A stretch of 64,000 nucleotides of DNA from Paenibacillus sp. FJAT-26967 (GCF_001541095.1 NZ_LMXH01000001.1:880048-944047), one strand, 5' to 3'; shown: positions 1 through 8,986, numbered from the stretch's first letter. Translations and numbers: made by a program. The notes: generated from the sequence alone by a model not told the origin.

Positions 1-374
1 CTCTCTTGTTCAAAGCCTCGGAAGAAAGTCTGGGCGGTGAAATATTCGTCATGACGATGCCGACATGCAAAATCATCGACCTTGCGGATATTCTTATTGA
101 AGCTTCTGGCAAAAGCGACGTTCGGATTGTAGAGACCGGTACGAGACCAGGCGAGAAAATTCACGAAATTCTGCTCACGGAATTCGAAAGCCAGACGACC
201 ATTCTATACGACGAACAGTATCTGGTTATTCTGCCTACACTCGATATTCCCGGACTCAAAGAATACTATTCCGCTTATCCAGGAGCTGATATTTCAAGCT
301 TCTCTTCCAAAGACAATCTCATGGAGAAAGATGAGATCAGAGCTCTGTTGGTCAAAGGAGGGTTTCTCACATGA
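1..374 (+). CDS. Polysaccharide biosynthesis NDP-sugar dehydratase, C-terminal part (5' end outside window)
   Basis: This is the 3' end of a gene whose reading frame is open to the left edge, so the start is not in the window. The visible ~123 residues contain the pattern seen at the C-terminus of CapD/FlaA1/FnlA-type extended SDR enzymes (a GTRPGEKIHE-like segment followed by a substrate-loop and a short acidic tail). Those enzymes dehydrate or epimerise UDP-N-acetyl sugars. The NAD-binding part is missing from view. Its stop overlaps the ATG of the next gene by 4 bases, so the two are translationally coupled. Together with the next two reductase/epimerase genes it probably makes a modified nucleotide sugar for the glycosyltransferases downstream. 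The exact sugar cannot be read from the sequence. Confidence 0.8.
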   Translation, partial: LLFKASEESLGGEIFVMTMPTCKIIDLADILIEASGKSDVRIVETGTRPGEKIHEILLTEFESQTTILYDEQYLVILPTLDIPGLKEYYSAYPGADISSFSSKDNLMEKDEIRALLVKGGFLT

Positions 375-1201
375 AACTGCTCGTCGTGGGCGGGCAGGGA
401 ATGGCAGGACACCTATTAGTGGAATATTTCCGCAGACTGCCCGCATACAGTGTCGCCTACACGACCCGGGATCGGAGCGATCGGAATGGACTTCAGGCTG
501 ATGCCCGGGATATGACCCGGATTCGCAGCCTGATGGAGGCGATCAGGCCGGATGCCGTAATTAACTGCATCGGCATCTTGAACCAATTTGCCGAAGCTGA
601 CCCCGTTAACGCCTTCCGCGTTAATGGGATTTTCCCGCACGATCTGGCTGAAGCGGCCCGGGATGCCGGAAGCCGGCTGATTCATATCAGTACAGACTGC
701 GTGTTCTCGGGCCGTCACGGTGACCATACAGAGAACGATGAGCCCGACAGTATATCCGTGTATGGCCGTTCCAAAGCTCTTGGTGAAGTAATAGAAGCCC
801 CTCATCTCACGGTGCGGACTTCTATTATCGGGCCCGAGATCCGAACGGGGGGGATCGGTCTTCTGGAATGGTTTCTTGGCCAGACCGGTGAAGTGAAGGG
901 ATATACGAGAGCTTACTGGAACGGCGTGACGACACTGGAGCTCGCCAAGTTCATCGGGCATATCCTTGTGAAACCGGAAATAACCGGACTGGTGCATCTG
1001 ACTGCTCCGGAAAAAATAAGCAAGTACGAACTGCTGCATGTATTCCGCAGTCAGTTCGGCCGGACGGATCTTAAGATTCGCGAAGATTCGTCCGTAGAGC
1101 TCAACCGGACACTCAGAAGCACCCGGCCGGAGATCCGATACACTGCGCCCGCTTACGATACGATGCTGAAGGAATTGAGCGAATGGATGTGGCGGGAGTG
1201 A
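371..1201 (+). CDS. RmlD-like NDP-sugar reductase (SDR family)
   Basis: A 276-residue protein with an N-terminal Rossmann dinucleotide motif (VVGGQGMAG, residues 5-13), an STDCVFSG segment and the SDR catalytic pair in SVYGRSK (Tyr and Lys). This is the architecture of dTDP-4-dehydrorhamnose reductase/FnlB-type enzymes, which reduce a 4-keto nucleotide sugar with NAD(P)H. The length is near normal for the family. The ATG at 371 sits in the end of the upstream dehydratase gene and follows an AAAGGAGGG ribosome binding site, so the start is well supported. It acts in the cytoplasm, probably on the product of the preceding gene. The precise substrate is inferred from context only. Confidence 0.82.
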   Translation: MKLLVVGGQGMAGHLLVEYFRRLPAYSVAYTTRDRSDRNGLQADARDMTRIRSLMEAIRPDAVINCIGILNQFAEADPVNAFRVNGIFPHDLAEAARDAGSRLIHISTDCVFSGRHGDHTENDEPDSISVYGRSKALGEVIEAPHLTVRTSIIGPEIRTGGIGLLEWFLGQTGEVKGYTRAYWNGVTTLELAKFIGHILVKPEITGLVHLTAPEKISKYELLHVFRSQFGRTDLKIREDSSVELNRTLRSTRPEIRYTAPAYDTMLKELSEWMWRE

Positions 1202-2079
1202 CAAAGATTCTCATCACTGGGGCCAGCGGTTTTACAGGCCTTGCGGCCTGCTCGTATTTTGCATCGCTCGGTATGGAGGTCGCAGCCGTTGTACGGAATG
1301 ACTCCGCACGGGTCACAGGCGGGACCTCCTATGTCTGTGACTTGACAAGAGCGGAGGATGTCTCTCGTCTGGTCCATGAAATCAGACCGGACCTAGTACT
1401 GCATCTGGCGGGACGCAATTCGGTAGCGGAGTCTTGGAATGATCCCGGCTCGTTCCTGCAGGCGAATCTGATGGCCTCGGTGTATCTTCTCGAGGCGCTG
1501 CGGCCTTTTCCGGACACGCGGATTCTTGCCGTGGGGTCCATGATTGGCACAGCCGCTGACGGACAACCGATTCCGCATCCGTACGGCTTTAGTAAAATGC
1601 TGCTGATGTATGCGGCCCAGGCTTGGCACCTGTGGTTCTCGCAGCAGATCATGGTGGCTCTGCCGTCCAATTTGATCGGACCGGGTCCTTCCACAGGTAT
1701 ATGCGGTCTGCTTGCCCGTAAGATAGCCGGCCTGGAGACAGGGGCGGCGCCCGAACCGCTGCGTCTGTCCTCACTGGGCGAAGAACGCGACTATGTGGAT
1801 GTGCGGGATGCGGTATCGGCATACAAAACCATTCTCGACAAAGGAGTGCCTGGCGCCGTTTACTCGATCGGGACGGAGCAGCCGCGCTCCTTGGGCGAGA
1901 TTGTGTCGGTCTTCCAATCACTCACTTCAGCAGCGCTTCCGCTGGAGGTTGAGAATAAACCGCGTCCGGAACTTGTCAGGCAAATGGATGTAACGGCTCT
2001 GAAAGCGCTGGGATGGTCGGCGCGAATTCCGCTTGAGCAATCACTGTCGGATGCGCTGGACTATTACAGACATGTCTGA
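1183..2079 (+). CDS. NAD-dependent epimerase/dehydratase (extended SDR)
   Basis: A 298-residue extended SDR. It has a GASGFTGLA nucleotide-binding loop near the N-terminus, an LAGRNSV segment, and the catalytic Tyr-Lys pair in PYGFSK. The layout is closest to GDP-mannose 4,6-dehydratase/RMD-type enzymes, but the substrate is not determined. The chosen ATG overlaps the previous gene by 19 bases and has GAAGGA about 9 bases upstream; a GTG at 1198, overlapping the previous stop, is an alternative that would shorten the protein by five residues. It is the third consecutive nucleotide-sugar enzyme in one operon, followed at once by glycosyltransferases. Confidence 0.8.
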   Translation: MDVAGVTKILITGASGFTGLAACSYFASLGMEVAAVVRNDSARVTGGTSYVCDLTRAEDVSRLVHEIRPDLVLHLAGRNSVAESWNDPGSFLQANLMASVYLLEALRPFPDTRILAVGSMIGTAADGQPIPHPYGFSKMLLMYAAQAWHLWFSQQIMVALPSNLIGPGPSTGICGLLARKIAGLETGAAPEPLRLSSLGEERDYVDVRDAVSAYKTILDKGVPGAVYSIGTEQPRSLGEIVSVFQSLTSAALPLEVENKPRPELVRQMDVTALKALGWSARIPLEQSLSDALDYYRHV

Positions 2080-2111
2080 CTCACGCCATACAGAAGGAAA
2101 GAGGTGAATGC

Positions 2112-2951
2112 ATGCTGCCGAAAGTAACGGTCGTGATTCCCTTCTATAATTGTCCGTACGTGGATCAGGCGGTTTCCAGCGTGCTGAACCAGACCTACAC
2201 CAATATCGAACTGATTGTGGTGGATGACGGCTCTACTCTTCATAAGGAAAAACTGGAGCCTTACATGGACCGGCTGATTTATATCGGAAAGGAAAACGGG
2301 GGAGCCGCATCTGCGCTGAATCTGGGCTTTCGGAGCGCCACTGGCGATTATACAGCGTGGCTCAGCTCGGATGATCTTTTTTATCCCGATAAGATGGAGC
2401 GCCAGGTGCAGTTCATGTTGGAGCGCAATTCACTATTCAGTCATACAGGCTTCGATCAGATCAATGAGTCTGGAGCAGTGACACATGAGAATGTGGCTTA
2501 CCGGTACCGGTATCCGCATGAATTCACACGCTCTTTTTTATCCATTTGCCCGGTCAATGGCTGTACGGTCATGATGCGCAGGGACTTATTCGGTGCGGTC
2601 GGTTATTTTGATGAAACACTCCGCTATACACAGGATTACGAGTTCTGGATCCGGGTGCTGCTGGCGGGTTTCCCTCTGGATTTTCTCGATTATCCGCTGA
2701 CCTTGTACCGCCTTCATGACGGAATGGGAACTGTTCTGCATCAGCCTGCCATCTGGGAAGAGGTATTAAGCGTGAGAAGCCGATACCGGAAGCTTCTTCT
2801 GCGTCTTTCACGCAGCCAGAAGAGCCTTCTTGCCGCAAGAAGGCGTCCGGCACGCAAGCCTGGCGGCGGGGGGATCAAACGGCGTAAACGAAAGATTATT
2901 AAGCCTGCAAGTGCAGCAGGCAAGTCAGGGAAAAGGACGGGAAGGAGGTAG
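2112..2951 (+). CDS. Family 2 glycosyltransferase with a basic C-terminal tail
   Basis: The 279-residue protein starts with the GT-A fold signature VTVVIPFYNCPYVDQAV, has the nucleotide-binding VVDDGS, and a metal-binding WLSSDDLF that takes the place of the DxD motif. A QDYEFWIR segment near residue 175 supplies the usual catalytic acid region. GT2 enzymes transfer a sugar from a nucleotide donor to an acceptor, here probably at the cytoplasmic face. The last ~40 residues are dominated by Arg, Lys, Gly and Pro and are not part of the fold. An AAAGAGGTG site precedes the ATG. The next gene is a paralogue starting 7 bases downstream, so a tandem duplication is likely. Confidence 0.88.
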   Translation: MLPKVTVVIPFYNCPYVDQAVSSVLNQTYTNIELIVVDDGSTLHKEKLEPYMDRLIYIGKENGGAASALNLGFRSATGDYTAWLSSDDLFYPDKMERQVQFMLERNSLFSHTGFDQINESGAVTHENVAYRYRYPHEFTRSFLSICPVNGCTVMMRRDLFGAVGYFDETLRYTQDYEFWIRVLLAGFPLDFLDYPLTLYRLHDGMGTVLHQPAIWEEVLSVRSRYRKLLLRLSRSQKSLLAARRRPARKPGGGGIKRRKRKIIKPASAAGKSGKRTGRR

Positions 2952-2957
2952 AGGCTA

Positions 2958-3701
2958 ATGCCGCCCCGGGTGAGCATCATTATTCCTTTTTACAATTGTG
3001 CATATGTGGATCAGGCCATCGTCAGTGCGTTAAGCCAGACTTATCCGGATAAAGAAATTATCGTTGTTGACGATGGTTCCACCCGGCATCAGGACAGAAT
3101 AACGCCGTACCTGCCGTGGATACATTATTTAGGCAAATCTAACGGAGGGACAGCTTCCGCGTTAAATCACGGAATCCGCCACTCTTCGGGCGATTATATC
3201 GCCTGGCTTAGTTCGGATGACCGTTTCTATCCCCATAAGTTAACCGCTCAAATAGCGGGATTAAGTTTGAGTCAGGCAACTGTCGGTTTTACGAATTATG
3301 AAGTCGTCGATGAGCATGGCCGTGTCATGGACGCTCCTAATTTTCCTACGGATGACGGGAACACCCGGCACTTCACCACGTCATCGAAGCTTTATGCCTA
3401 CATGCTCCAATACAATCCCATTAATGGCTGCACGATTGTGATGCATAAAGAGCTGTTCCGGCGCTACGGCTTATTCGACGAGACATTTAAGTACACGCAG
3501 GACCTGGAGATGTGGCTGCGTCTTGCCGCTGCCGGAGTACGGATGGAGTTCTTGGACGAGAAGCTGACCCAGTACCGGTTCCATCCTGCGATGGGAAGCC
3601 GGAATCATCAGCAGGCTGCAGAGCAGGAGGTGGCTGTACTGCGTGCCAGATACAACCCGGTGATTGCAGCCCGTATTGCTGCTATGGAAACGGAGAAGTA
3701 G
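2958..3701 (+). CDS. Family 2 glycosyltransferase, paralogue of the preceding gene
   Basis: A 247-residue GT-A glycosyltransferase: VSIIIPFYNCAYVDQA at the N-terminus, VVDDGS donor-binding loop, and WLSSDDRF at the metal site. The spacing and wording match the preceding gene throughout (for example YTQDLEMWLRL against YTQDYEFWIRV), but it lacks the basic tail. A GGAAGGAGG site lies just upstream. The pair probably adds successive sugars, or different sugars, to the same glycan. About 130 bases without a gene follow it; this stretch has a short hairpin around an ATCCGATAGGGACAATCGGATTT sequence with a T-rich end that may attenuate transcription. Confidence 0.88.
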   Translation: MPPRVSIIIPFYNCAYVDQAIVSALSQTYPDKEIIVVDDGSTRHQDRITPYLPWIHYLGKSNGGTASALNHGIRHSSGDYIAWLSSDDRFYPHKLTAQIAGLSLSQATVGFTNYEVVDEHGRVMDAPNFPTDDGNTRHFTTSSKLYAYMLQYNPINGCTIVMHKELFRRYGLFDETFKYTQDLEMWLRLAAAGVRMEFLDEKLTQYRFHPAMGSRNHQQAAEQEVAVLRARYNPVIAARIAAMETEK

Positions 3702-3716
3702 CCGGGCGCAACGGAA

Positions 3717-3741
3717 ATCCGATAGGGACAATCGGATTTTT
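3717..3741 (+). terminator. Short hairpin with T-run after the GT2 pair
   Basis: AATCCGAT and ATCGGATT face each other across a short AGGGACA loop and are followed by TTTTATGG and later TTTTTTT. It is a plausible weak terminator or attenuator between the two GT2 genes and the following GT4 gene. Confidence 0.5.
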
Positions 3742-3831
3742 ATGGACGGCTTTTTTTCGGATTCAAGGAACGAATAGCGGTCTTGTGCATATGCGCAGCC
3801 TCTTTTAAAACAGCCGGAAAGAAGGTGAGTC

Positions 3832-4914
3832 ATGAAGCTGTTATTTGTGTTCTATATTCCGAGCGGAGGGATGGAAACCCTGAACCGGCAGCGGATTATT
3901 GCGCTGGGGAAGATCGGGATATCGTGCAGTCTGCTGTATTTGCACAAAGGGACGGGACTGCAGAATCTGGACGGCATTCCCGTATACGTGACCGGGGACA
4001 ATAAAGAGATCCGGGAGCTTGTCGCACGTGAACAGTTTGACGCCGTCATCATTTCTACAGTGGCGGAGCTGATTCTGCCTTTGCGTATGAACGGCTATAA
4101 AGGTCTCATTATCTATGAGGCACAGGGGCTGGGAAGCGTGGAGGAGGCCGAATTTATTCTGAAACGGATTGCTCCGCTGCTTATTCTTCATGCCGACGGT
4201 GTCTTGTACCCGCGCACCCCGCATCTGATTCAAATTTTCGACAAGTATTATGCCCGTATGAGAAGGTTCAGTTTTCATAACTGCATAGATTCGGATAGTT
4301 TCCGTTTTCAAGGGGATACAGTGGCCCCTGTTCCTATTATCGGATGGGTAGGGAGGCTCGAACGGAATAAAAACTGGCGAAGCCTGCTGGAGATCGGCCG
4401 TTTGTTCAAAACCCGCGGGCGGGCGTTTGAAATCCGCATGTATGTAGATAACACGCTTGGCCCCGAAGAGGAAGATTTCCGAAGCATGGTAAGGGATTAT
4501 GAACTGGGCTCAAGTTTGATCGTCATGCCCAATATTCCGCACAAAGAGATGGCCAGGCAGTACTCCATCATCGGCGATTCCGGCGGTGTTCTGCTGTCGA
4601 CCTCGCGTGTAGAGGGATTCGGATACGCGGTTCTGGAGGCTATGTGCTGCCGGTGTCCCGTGGTCAGCACCGATTCAGATGGAGTCAGAAGCTTTATCGC
4701 AGACCGCGTGACGGGAAGATTCTATCCCCACGACGATCATGAAGAGGCGTACAGGCAAATATCGGGGCTGATGGAGAACGTGCCGCTGCGGGAAGAAATA
4801 CGCTACCGGGCAAGCCGGCATGCGGCGCAGCAGTTCTCTCCCGGCCTCTATGCCGAGCAATTCACTCATATGCTGGGTGAGCTGGGTGTCCAAGTGATGG
4901 AGAAGCGCGCTTAA
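3832..4914 (+). CDS. GT4-type glycosyltransferase (GT-B fold)
   Basis: A 360-residue protein with an N-terminal YIPSGGMETLNRQR acceptor-domain start and a C-terminal donor domain beginning at about residue 165 (PIIGWVGRLERNKNW). The donor domain carries STSRVEGFGYAVLEAM, the EX7E motif of retaining GT-B enzymes of family 4. It would transfer a sugar from a nucleotide donor in the cytoplasm. The ATG follows a GAAAGAAGGTGAG ribosome binding site. It is the last gene of the rightward block and ends in a bidirectional terminator shared with the convergent gene. Confidence 0.86.
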   Translation: MKLLFVFYIPSGGMETLNRQRIIALGKIGISCSLLYLHKGTGLQNLDGIPVYVTGDNKEIRELVAREQFDAVIISTVAELILPLRMNGYKGLIIYEAQGLGSVEEAEFILKRIAPLLILHADGVLYPRTPHLIQIFDKYYARMRRFSFHNCIDSDSFRFQGDTVAPVPIIGWVGRLERNKNWRSLLEIGRLFKTRGRAFEIRMYVDNTLGPEEEDFRSMVRDYELGSSLIVMPNIPHKEMARQYSIIGDSGGVLLSTSRVEGFGYAVLEAMCCRCPVVSTDSDGVRSFIADRVTGRFYPHDDHEEAYRQISGLMENVPLREEIRYRASRHAAQQFSPGLYAEQFTHMLGELGVQVMEKRA

Positions 4915-4943
4915 AACGCTTGGCGGTTATCGCCAAGCGTTTT
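4913..4943. terminator. Bidirectional rho-independent terminator
   Basis: A perfect 13-bp stem (AAAACGCTTGGCG and its complement) encloses a 5-base GTTAT loop. The A-run on one side and the T-run on the other serve both converging genes. Confidence 0.9.
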
Positions 4944-4977
4944 GTCCTGGAATCGGCATCCGTCCGGTGTCGGCTGA

Positions 4978-6174
4978 CTATCTAAGCAGCAGCTCTTTCA
5001 GCCTGGCGGAAAGGAAAAGCTCCGTCGAAGGCATGCCCGCCTGAGGATCGAAACGGTAGGCAAGATCACTCCGGCTGCTGTTGTAGGAAACGGATAGGGT
5101 CCCCTCAGGAGCTGCGCGCAGGGCGTTTGATAAAATTTGAAGATCCATATATTCGAAATCTTTTTCCCTGTACATAACGGAAGCGAAAGGAGTCGTAAGC
5201 TCCTCCAGGCAGGCGCAAACGGCTTTAACCGGATCGGCACCGGGAAACGAACGGAAGCTCAGCAGAGGATCCTTAATATCACGCAGAAGGTCGGGGGCAC
5301 GCTGACCGGAGGTCACGTCAACAACGATTACCTGATAGTTGCTGTAGTATTGGTCCAGGAGCTGGTCGAGCCGCTCCGGGAGCTTCTCGGAAGCTTCCGT
5401 TACCGGGAAGTAAATGGTTGTTTCCAGAGGGATGTTCTTTCTTCTTCTGGCCTGCATCTTGGCCAGACGGAAAGCATGACGCCAGCGCCTGTGCTGCTCG
5501 ATGGAGCCTTTGAGACGGGCCGAAATGCTGAAATCCGAGTCGACCCGGTACTCGACAAGTTCTACGGGGATATACCGCATATCGCATAAGTCTGATAGTC
5601 TCAGCCAATATTCATAATCTTCTACGGGCTCCATATGATAACCGTTAATCTTCCGGGCATAAGAGGATTTGTACATGAAGGATACCCCGACAATGCATAC
5701 GTCGAGGAGCTCTTCCTTCGGCTTATCCTGATACCGGCGGAATTCCTCCTGAAAGGCTTCGTCACGAAGCGGACGTCCCTCTCCGTCTATTTCCCGGAAA
5801 CAGCTGTAGACCAGCCCGACTTCCTCCGGTGCAAGTACGAGTTCATGACGGAGAAGTTCTATAAAATAAGGATGGGTGCGGTTATCGCTGGATACCCAGG
5901 TTACATACCGGATATCGGGATCTTCAAAAAGCGGCTCAAATCCCCGGTTCAGCGAAGCGGAAACCCCCATATTCCGGTCGTTCTCGAGAATTTCAACCCG
6001 CTTGTCGTGAGAAGTCAGTTGCCGGATCTGCGGACCCATTTGTTCCGTTACGCCATCGATGACAATAATAAACCGGAAATCGGTATACGTCTGGTTAAGA
6101 ATGGTTTGGATCGCTTCCTGTAAATAAGACGGTTTCTGCAAATATACCGGCATAACGATGCCGACATCTCTCAT
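4978..6174 (-). CDS. Family 2 glycosyltransferase with a C-terminal extension
   Basis: A 398-residue protein read leftward. The N-terminal half is a GT-A glycosyltransferase (VGIVMPVYLQ, an FIIVIDG donor loop, TWVSSDNR at the metal site, and an EDYEYWLR acid segment). The second half from about residue 255 (a TTIYFPVTEAS-type restart followed by VIVVDVTSG) looks like a second, reduced GT2-like beta-alpha unit without a DxD-type motif. An AGAGGGGA site lies 8 bases from the ATG at 6174; a TTG two codons upstream is less well placed. It is transcribed alone, away from the sialidase-like genes. The acceptor is unknown. Confidence 0.84.
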   Translation of the reverse strand: MRDVGIVMPVYLQKPSYLQEAIQTILNQTYTDFRFIIVIDGVTEQMGPQIRQLTSHDKRVEILENDRNMGVSASLNRGFEPLFEDPDIRYVTWVSSDNRTHPYFIELLRHELVLAPEEVGLVYSCFREIDGEGRPLRDEAFQEEFRRYQDKPKEELLDVCIVGVSFMYKSSYARKINGYHMEPVEDYEYWLRLSDLCDMRYIPVELVEYRVDSDFSISARLKGSIEQHRRWRHAFRLAKMQARRRKNIPLETTIYFPVTEASEKLPERLDQLLDQYYSNYQVIVVDVTSGQRAPDLLRDIKDPLLSFRSFPGADPVKAVCACLEELTTPFASVMYREKDFEYMDLQILSNALRAAPEGTLSVSYNSSRSDLAYRFDPQAGMPSTELFLSARLKELLLR

Positions 6175-6316
6175 GGTCAATATCCCCTCTTTCCCCGCCG
6201 GTAGTTTGTAACGGCCCGTGCTGCCGTTCTGTCAATTGCATACTTCAGTTTATTCCATTCCATTTGACGGGTGTGGACATTGCCAAAGAGATGTTACTAA
6301 TTTCACAGTTGTCCAT

Positions 6317-6343
6317 ACCATTATCCGCTTCGAGCATAAACTG
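6317..6343 (+). promoter_or_regulatory. Candidate SigK promoter for the propeller-protein genes
   Basis: An AC at 6317 is followed after 16 bases by CATAAACTG, which fits the mother-cell SigK consensus (AC, 16-17 bases, CATAnnnTA) apart from the last base. It lies about 30 bases upstream of the ATG at 6373. This is a pattern match only. Confidence 0.45.
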
Positions 6344-6372
6344 TTAGCAAGATTATTTATCAGGAGGCGGTT

Positions 6373-7596
6373 ATGCCTAACTTTCAAGTAAATGCCTCGG
6401 GTAATCCGAAGCAGGAACCGTCGCTCGCCGTCAATTTGCTGGATGCCAACATTATGATCGCAACAGCTACCGATTTTTCGCTTGGGCCCCCGCTTACCGG
6501 CGTATACCGGTCGCAGGATGCGGGAGTGAACTGGACGAATTCATTTCTTCCCCTGCCGCCCGGATTTACGGGAGCGGAGGCCGCCTTTGCGGCTTACGGA
6601 TTTCCGAATCTGTTCCTAATCGTAGCCCATGTTTTTCCCGGTGACTCCAGCGGTACGATCGCGGCATACAGATCCACGGACAACGGGCTCAGCTTCTCGG
6701 CGCCGATTATCGTGAATCCGGGATACGGCACGTTCATTAATAACGATTGGACCAAAGTGTTCTTCGACAATTCCCAATCCAGTCCGTTTGTCGGCAATGC
6801 TTATGTCACTTATAACCGCCAGTACAATGTCGATGCGGGCGGATTTTCGGTGGCCACTTTTCAGCGGTCGCTGGATGGGGGCATGACATGGGATGCTCCG
6901 CTGATTTTGTCGAATACCATGAGGAATACGGAACGTCCCGATGTGGGCATCGGATTGCAGGGAGATCTTTACTTCGCTTGGATCGACACGACTACCCCTA
7001 CAGCTTATTACGTCAGACGGTCGCGGGATGGAGGGCAGACTTTCGAACCGTCCATTCTCGTATCCGCCGTCTCCGTCGTCCCGCTTGTGCTTCCGGTTCC
7101 CGGATATGAGTTCCGTGTACTGACCTGCTCCAACATTGTGGCGGATACCGCGCTTCTTTCTCCCGGCAGGGGAAATATTTACGCGGTATGGCAGGATTAC
7201 CGGCAGGGGTATGCGGACGTATTTCTGTCCCGGTCGCAGGATCAGGGACTAACCTGGAGCCCGCCGATTCCCATTACGGCAAGCCCGGCGGGCGCCCAGA
7301 ACTTTTTCCCGGCTATAACAGTATCGCCCAAAACCGGTACGATCACCGTCGTCTATTACACGAATCGGCTCAACGGCTTCGATCTCGATGTGTATGCGGC
7401 TCAATCCCGGGATGGAGGGAGCACGTTTGTCAATTTCCGTGTGACCACCACTTCTTTTAATCCCAACGGAGACAGCCCGATTCCGACACCGCTTATCGGA
7501 GATTACATTGATGTCGGCACCGTTGTGCCGGACAATTTCTATGCCGTATGGACCGATACAAGAACCGGCTCGCAGACGACGTGGGGTGGATTTTAA
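6373..7596 (+). CDS. Sialidase-like six-Asp-box beta-propeller protein
   Basis: A 407-residue protein with six BNR/Asp-box motifs spread evenly (SQDAGVNW, STDNGLSF, SLDGGMTW, SRDGGQTF, SQDQGLTW, SRDGGSTF), the repeat of six-bladed sialidase-type propellers. No signal peptide or membrane segment is visible, which is unusual for exported glycosidases. The catalytic Arg triad and Tyr/Glu pair of true sialidases cannot be assigned with confidence, so a glycan-binding or structural role is as likely as hydrolysis. AGGAGG precedes the ATG. The next gene is a close paralogue. Because it sits in a glycosylation cluster behind a SigK-like promoter, I infer a spore-surface component made inside the mother cell. 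Confidence 0.8.
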   Translation: MPNFQVNASGNPKQEPSLAVNLLDANIMIATATDFSLGPPLTGVYRSQDAGVNWTNSFLPLPPGFTGAEAAFAAYGFPNLFLIVAHVFPGDSSGTIAAYRSTDNGLSFSAPIIVNPGYGTFINNDWTKVFFDNSQSSPFVGNAYVTYNRQYNVDAGGFSVATFQRSLDGGMTWDAPLILSNTMRNTERPDVGIGLQGDLYFAWIDTTTPTAYYVRRSRDGGQTFEPSILVSAVSVVPLVLPVPGYEFRVLTCSNIVADTALLSPGRGNIYAVWQDYRQGYADVFLSRSQDQGLTWSPPIPITASPAGAQNFFPAITVSPKTGTITVVYYTNRLNGFDLDVYAAQSRDGGSTFVNFRVTTTSFNPNGDSPIPTPLIGDYIDVGTVVPDNFYAVWTDTRTGSQTTWGGF

Positions 7597-7619
7597 CTTA
7601 TTGAGGGAGGCGAACAGTT

Positions 7620-8840
7620 ATGACAGATTCGCAGGTGTCTCCTGCAGGATCGCTTGCACAGACGCCGAGTGTAGCCGCCAATTACCTGACTACGCTGAAT
7701 ATAGTAGCTGCCGCAACGGATTTTACGACAGGAGCGGCGCAAATCGCGGTGTATCGTTCGGTTGACCAGGGGATCTCGTGGGGACCGATTGTACTGCCGC
7801 TACCGCCAGGGTATATCGGTGGCGAGTCCAACGTCGCTGCATACGGTTTTCCGAACGTATTTATCGTGGCCTCTCACGTCTTCGATGCGGCCGGTAACGG
7901 CTCGATTGCCGTCTACACGTCAACGGACAACGGAATCAGCTTCGCAGCTCCAGTCATTGCGGCGCAAGGGTATACCACATTTATCAACAACGTGCAGGTG
8001 AATGCGGTTTTTGACAATTCCCAGGCGAGTACTTACCAGGGCAGTGTTTACCTGGTCTACGTGCGCCAATTCAATACGGATTTTGTGGGCGGGTCCGTTA
8101 TCTTCTTTCAGCGTTCGCTGGATAACGGACAGACCTGGCTGCGTCCGGCCCTTGTGTCACCGGACGCCGATTATGTGACGCGCGGGGACGTGGTTGCGGG
8201 ATTAACGGGTATTGTATATGTCGCTTACATCTCACTAGCTCCATTCACACGGTTTGAGGTGAGCCGTTCGCTGGATGGGGGGGTTACTTTTCAAACGCCG
8301 GTGATTGTTTCACCCGTAGCGCTAGTCCCCTCGATCCTGCCTGTTCCGGGATACGGCTTCGAAGTGCCCACCGGAGCCAATATCGCCATTGATAATTCGG
8401 CTTTGGCTACAAGCGGAACTCTGTATGCCGTGTGGCAGGATAACCGGCAAGGTTACTCGGACGTATTCCTTTCGAGGTCCTTTGATCAGGGACTGACCTG
8501 GACGGATCCCGTCTCGGTTACGTCGGCTCCGGCCGGTACCCAGAACTTTTTTCCCTCTATAGATGTGTCTCCCAAAAGCGGGCTGGTCACCATCTTATAT
8601 TATTCCAATCAGATTAACGGATTTGACTTGGATACGTATGTGGCTATATCGGCGGACGGGGGCGCTACGTTTTTCAACAGGAGGGAGTCCACCGTTTCCA
8701 GCAATCCGAATGCGGGCAGCGCCACACCTGTTCCGTCCATCGGGAATTACACGGGAATTACTACGGTTCCGCCTTTTGGATTTATCGGCGTATGGACGGA
8801 TACGAGAACGGGGGTGCAGACTATATTTTCGGGCAATTAA
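7620..8840 (+). CDS. Sialidase-like six-Asp-box beta-propeller protein, paralogue
   Basis: A 406-residue protein that lines up with the preceding one from end to end and again has six Asp-box motifs (SVDQGISW, STDNGISF, SLDNGQTW, SLDGGVTF, SFDQGLTW, SADGGATF). Shared stretches include YAVWQDNRQGYSDVFLSRS near the fifth blade. No signal peptide is visible. GGGAGG lies about 9 bases from the ATG, 23 bases after the previous stop, so the two are one operon and arose by tandem duplication. Function as a glycan-binding or glycosidase-like propeller is inferred. It is followed by 146 bases without a clear gene. Confidence 0.8.
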   Translation: MTDSQVSPAGSLAQTPSVAANYLTTLNIVAAATDFTTGAAQIAVYRSVDQGISWGPIVLPLPPGYIGGESNVAAYGFPNVFIVASHVFDAAGNGSIAVYTSTDNGISFAAPVIAAQGYTTFINNVQVNAVFDNSQASTYQGSVYLVYVRQFNTDFVGGSVIFFQRSLDNGQTWLRPALVSPDADYVTRGDVVAGLTGIVYVAYISLAPFTRFEVSRSLDGGVTFQTPVIVSPVALVPSILPVPGYGFEVPTGANIAIDNSALATSGTLYAVWQDNRQGYSDVFLSRSFDQGLTWTDPVSVTSAPAGTQNFFPSIDVSPKSGLVTILYYSNQINGFDLDTYVAISADGGATFFNRRESTVSSNPNAGSATPVPSIGNYTGITTVPPFGFIGVWTDTRTGVQTIFSGN

Positions 8841-8946
8841 TACCGGCAGGAACGTTGACGGGCGACTTTCGGAAGCTGCGGCAGACAGGCAATTCTCCCA
8901 ATTTCGGACAGCTCCGGGTGTCGCCCAATCTTTCTATGCTGCCAAG

Positions 8947-8955
8947 CATATACTG
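8947..8955 (+). promoter_or_regulatory. Possible SigK -10 element
   Basis: CATATACTG matches the SigK -10 pattern CATAnnnT 32 bases upstream of the ATG at 8987, but no convincing AC -35 element lies at the right distance. The gene may instead be read from the propeller-gene promoter. Confidence 0.25.
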
Positions 8956-8986
8956 CTTGAGAGATTAATAGAATGGGGGTGAAAAG

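Noticed and set aside
416-1204. Long open frame on the minus strand opposite the RmlD-like gene
   Set aside because: It is the mirror of a well-supported gene, has no ribosome binding site and no recognisable domain.
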